Positions 63,397 to 64,000 of a stretch of DNA of 64,000 nt are shown here, piece by piece. The stretch is taken from assembly GCA_026390815.1 (NCBI GenBank), contig JAPLFH010000007.1:1-64000 (forward strand), read 5' to 3'. The position numbers were made by a program, and so were the translations under genes. Below the pieces are notes generated by a model, which saw nothing but the letters and a program-made list of their open reading frames with translations, did not search any database and was not told the origin of the DNA. The DNA is from Ignavibacteriales bacterium (GTDB taxonomy: Bacteria; Bacteroidota; Ignavibacteria; Ignavibacteriales; SURF-24). How positions within the stretch are numbered: the first letter of the stretch is position 1; every line of letters starts with the position of its first letter.

Positions 63397-64000
63397 ATGA
63401 AAAAAATATTTATAATAATCGCCTTATTCAATTTTTGTGTTATGGATTTATATGCGCAGATGGGATCGGTTGGAACATCAGACGCTCGATCTGTAGGAAT
63501 GGGGAAAACATCTACGTCAACTTCGCGCGGAGTTTTTTCTATTGGCTACAATCCGGCTAATCTTTTGTTTGATGAAGATAATCATTTTGAATTTGCTACC
63601 GTTATTCCTTTCCCAAATTTAAATATGAGATTTGGAACTAACTTTATTACAATAAAAGATTACAATTATTTCTTTGGTGGAGTTAAGGACGAATCGGGTA
63701 AAACTGTTGGAAGATATCTTTCGGAGTCTGACAAGAATAATTTAAAAACAATATTTAGTGGCGGAGGATTTTTTGTTGCAGATTTTTCAACTTCCATTTT
63801 TACGGCTACACTAAAAATAAATGATGAAGTTGGAGCATTTGGGTTTGGGATAAATGATATCATTGCGTTTAAAGCAACTTTCCCGGGACAATTAATTAAT
63901 TTAGCTTTAGAAGGAAATCCAATCGGTTCAGTTTATAATTTTAATGATGCAAATGCAAAAGGCTGGTGGTTAAGGGATTATTCTTTAACTTATTCCCGTG
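63397..64000 (+). CDS. Outer-membrane barrel-like protein, partial at window edge
   Basis: ATG 63397 opens a frame that runs to the right edge (201 codons seen, no stop). Signal peptide (FNFCVMDLYAQ), then MGSVGTSDARSVGMGKTSTSTSRGVFSIGYNPANLLFD, the FadL/PorV/PorQ-style N-terminus with the NPAN turn, and FGAG/ FFVADFST strands. Probably a DUF5723 or PorQ-like barrel. It follows the lipoprotein gene by 9 nt. C-terminus not seen. Confidence 0.78.
   Translation, partial: MKKIFIIIALFNFCVMDLYAQMGSVGTSDARSVGMGKTSTSTSRGVFSIGYNPANLLFDEDNHFEFATVIPFPNLNMRFGTNFITIKDYNYFFGGVKDESGKTVGRYLSESDKNNLKTIFSGGGFFVADFSTSIFTATLKINDEVGAFGFGINDIIAFKATFPGQLINLALEGNPIGSVYNFNDANAKGWWLRDYSLTYSR

Noticed and set aside
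1-64000. tRNA, rRNA, prophage, transposase or classical defence genes
   Set aside because: None of their motifs were found on either strand by reading; a dedicated scan would be needed for certainty.

Overview
The window looks like chromosomal DNA of an AT-rich, Gram-negative member of the Ignavibacteria/Chlorobi side of the Bacteroidota group. Evidence: several secreted proteins end in a type IX secretion (T9SS) type A sorting domain with the NYPNPFNP signature; there are PorV/PorQ-like proteins, a TonB-dependent receptor with a carboxypeptidase-like plug extension, paired GWxTD proteins and reg_prop (two-component propeller) repeats; lipid A/LPS genes are present; and, unlike in most Bacteroidetes, many genes carry clear GGAG-type ribosome binding sites. 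I saw no rRNA, tRNA, CRISPR array, phage or transposase gene.

Layout. 1-1305: tail of an unknown gene, then a frameshifted YCF48/BNR-repeat T9SS protein. 1329-11567: surface polysaccharide cluster (GT2, WecB-type epimerase, two GT4-like transferases, initiating phosphoglycosyltransferase, DegT aminotransferase, dolichol-P-mannose-synthase-like GT2, and a GT2 fused to a degenerate phosphoglycosyltransferase); the flippase follows at 14190. 11692-22682: core metabolism (accA, a thioesterase, nadC, dut, dnaE, a FabL-like enoyl reductase, acyl-CoA dehydrogenase, thioredoxin). 22891-36515: an export/import cassette (T9SS cargo, lipoprotein, TonB receptor, 1087-residue secreted protein, PorV-like protein, two GWxTD proteins). 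36527-40318: envelope genes (LpxL-like, heptosyltransferase-like, Sua5-type, M23 peptidase, bactofilin). 40461-45956: ATP synthase operon atpZ-I-B-E-F-H-A-G without beta and epsilon. 46020-49678: ffh-rpsP-khpA-rimM-trmD-rplS. 49886-50641: an MqnA-like protein. 51089-55528 (minus strand): add, a small unknown gene, hutU, serA. 55923-64000: TPR protein, DUF3467 protein, propeller-adenylate cyclase, and a second T9SS/lipoprotein/outer-membrane-protein series that runs off the end.

Non-coding structure. The most interesting signal is a gene-free stretch at 50707-51087 that has a promoter-like element, a series of perfect hairpins and a T-tract terminator; it may be an undescribed structured RNA of about 345 nt. 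Four spacers carry strict 7-bp tandem arrays, each with a different unit, and each starts within a few bases of (or across) a stop codon. Two MITE-like palindromic elements of about 115 bp and one decayed relative lie between genes, one of them inside the atp operon. Several upstream regions share the pattern TTGACA-N17-TAnnTTG, which mixes a housekeeping -35 with a Bacteroidota-like -10.
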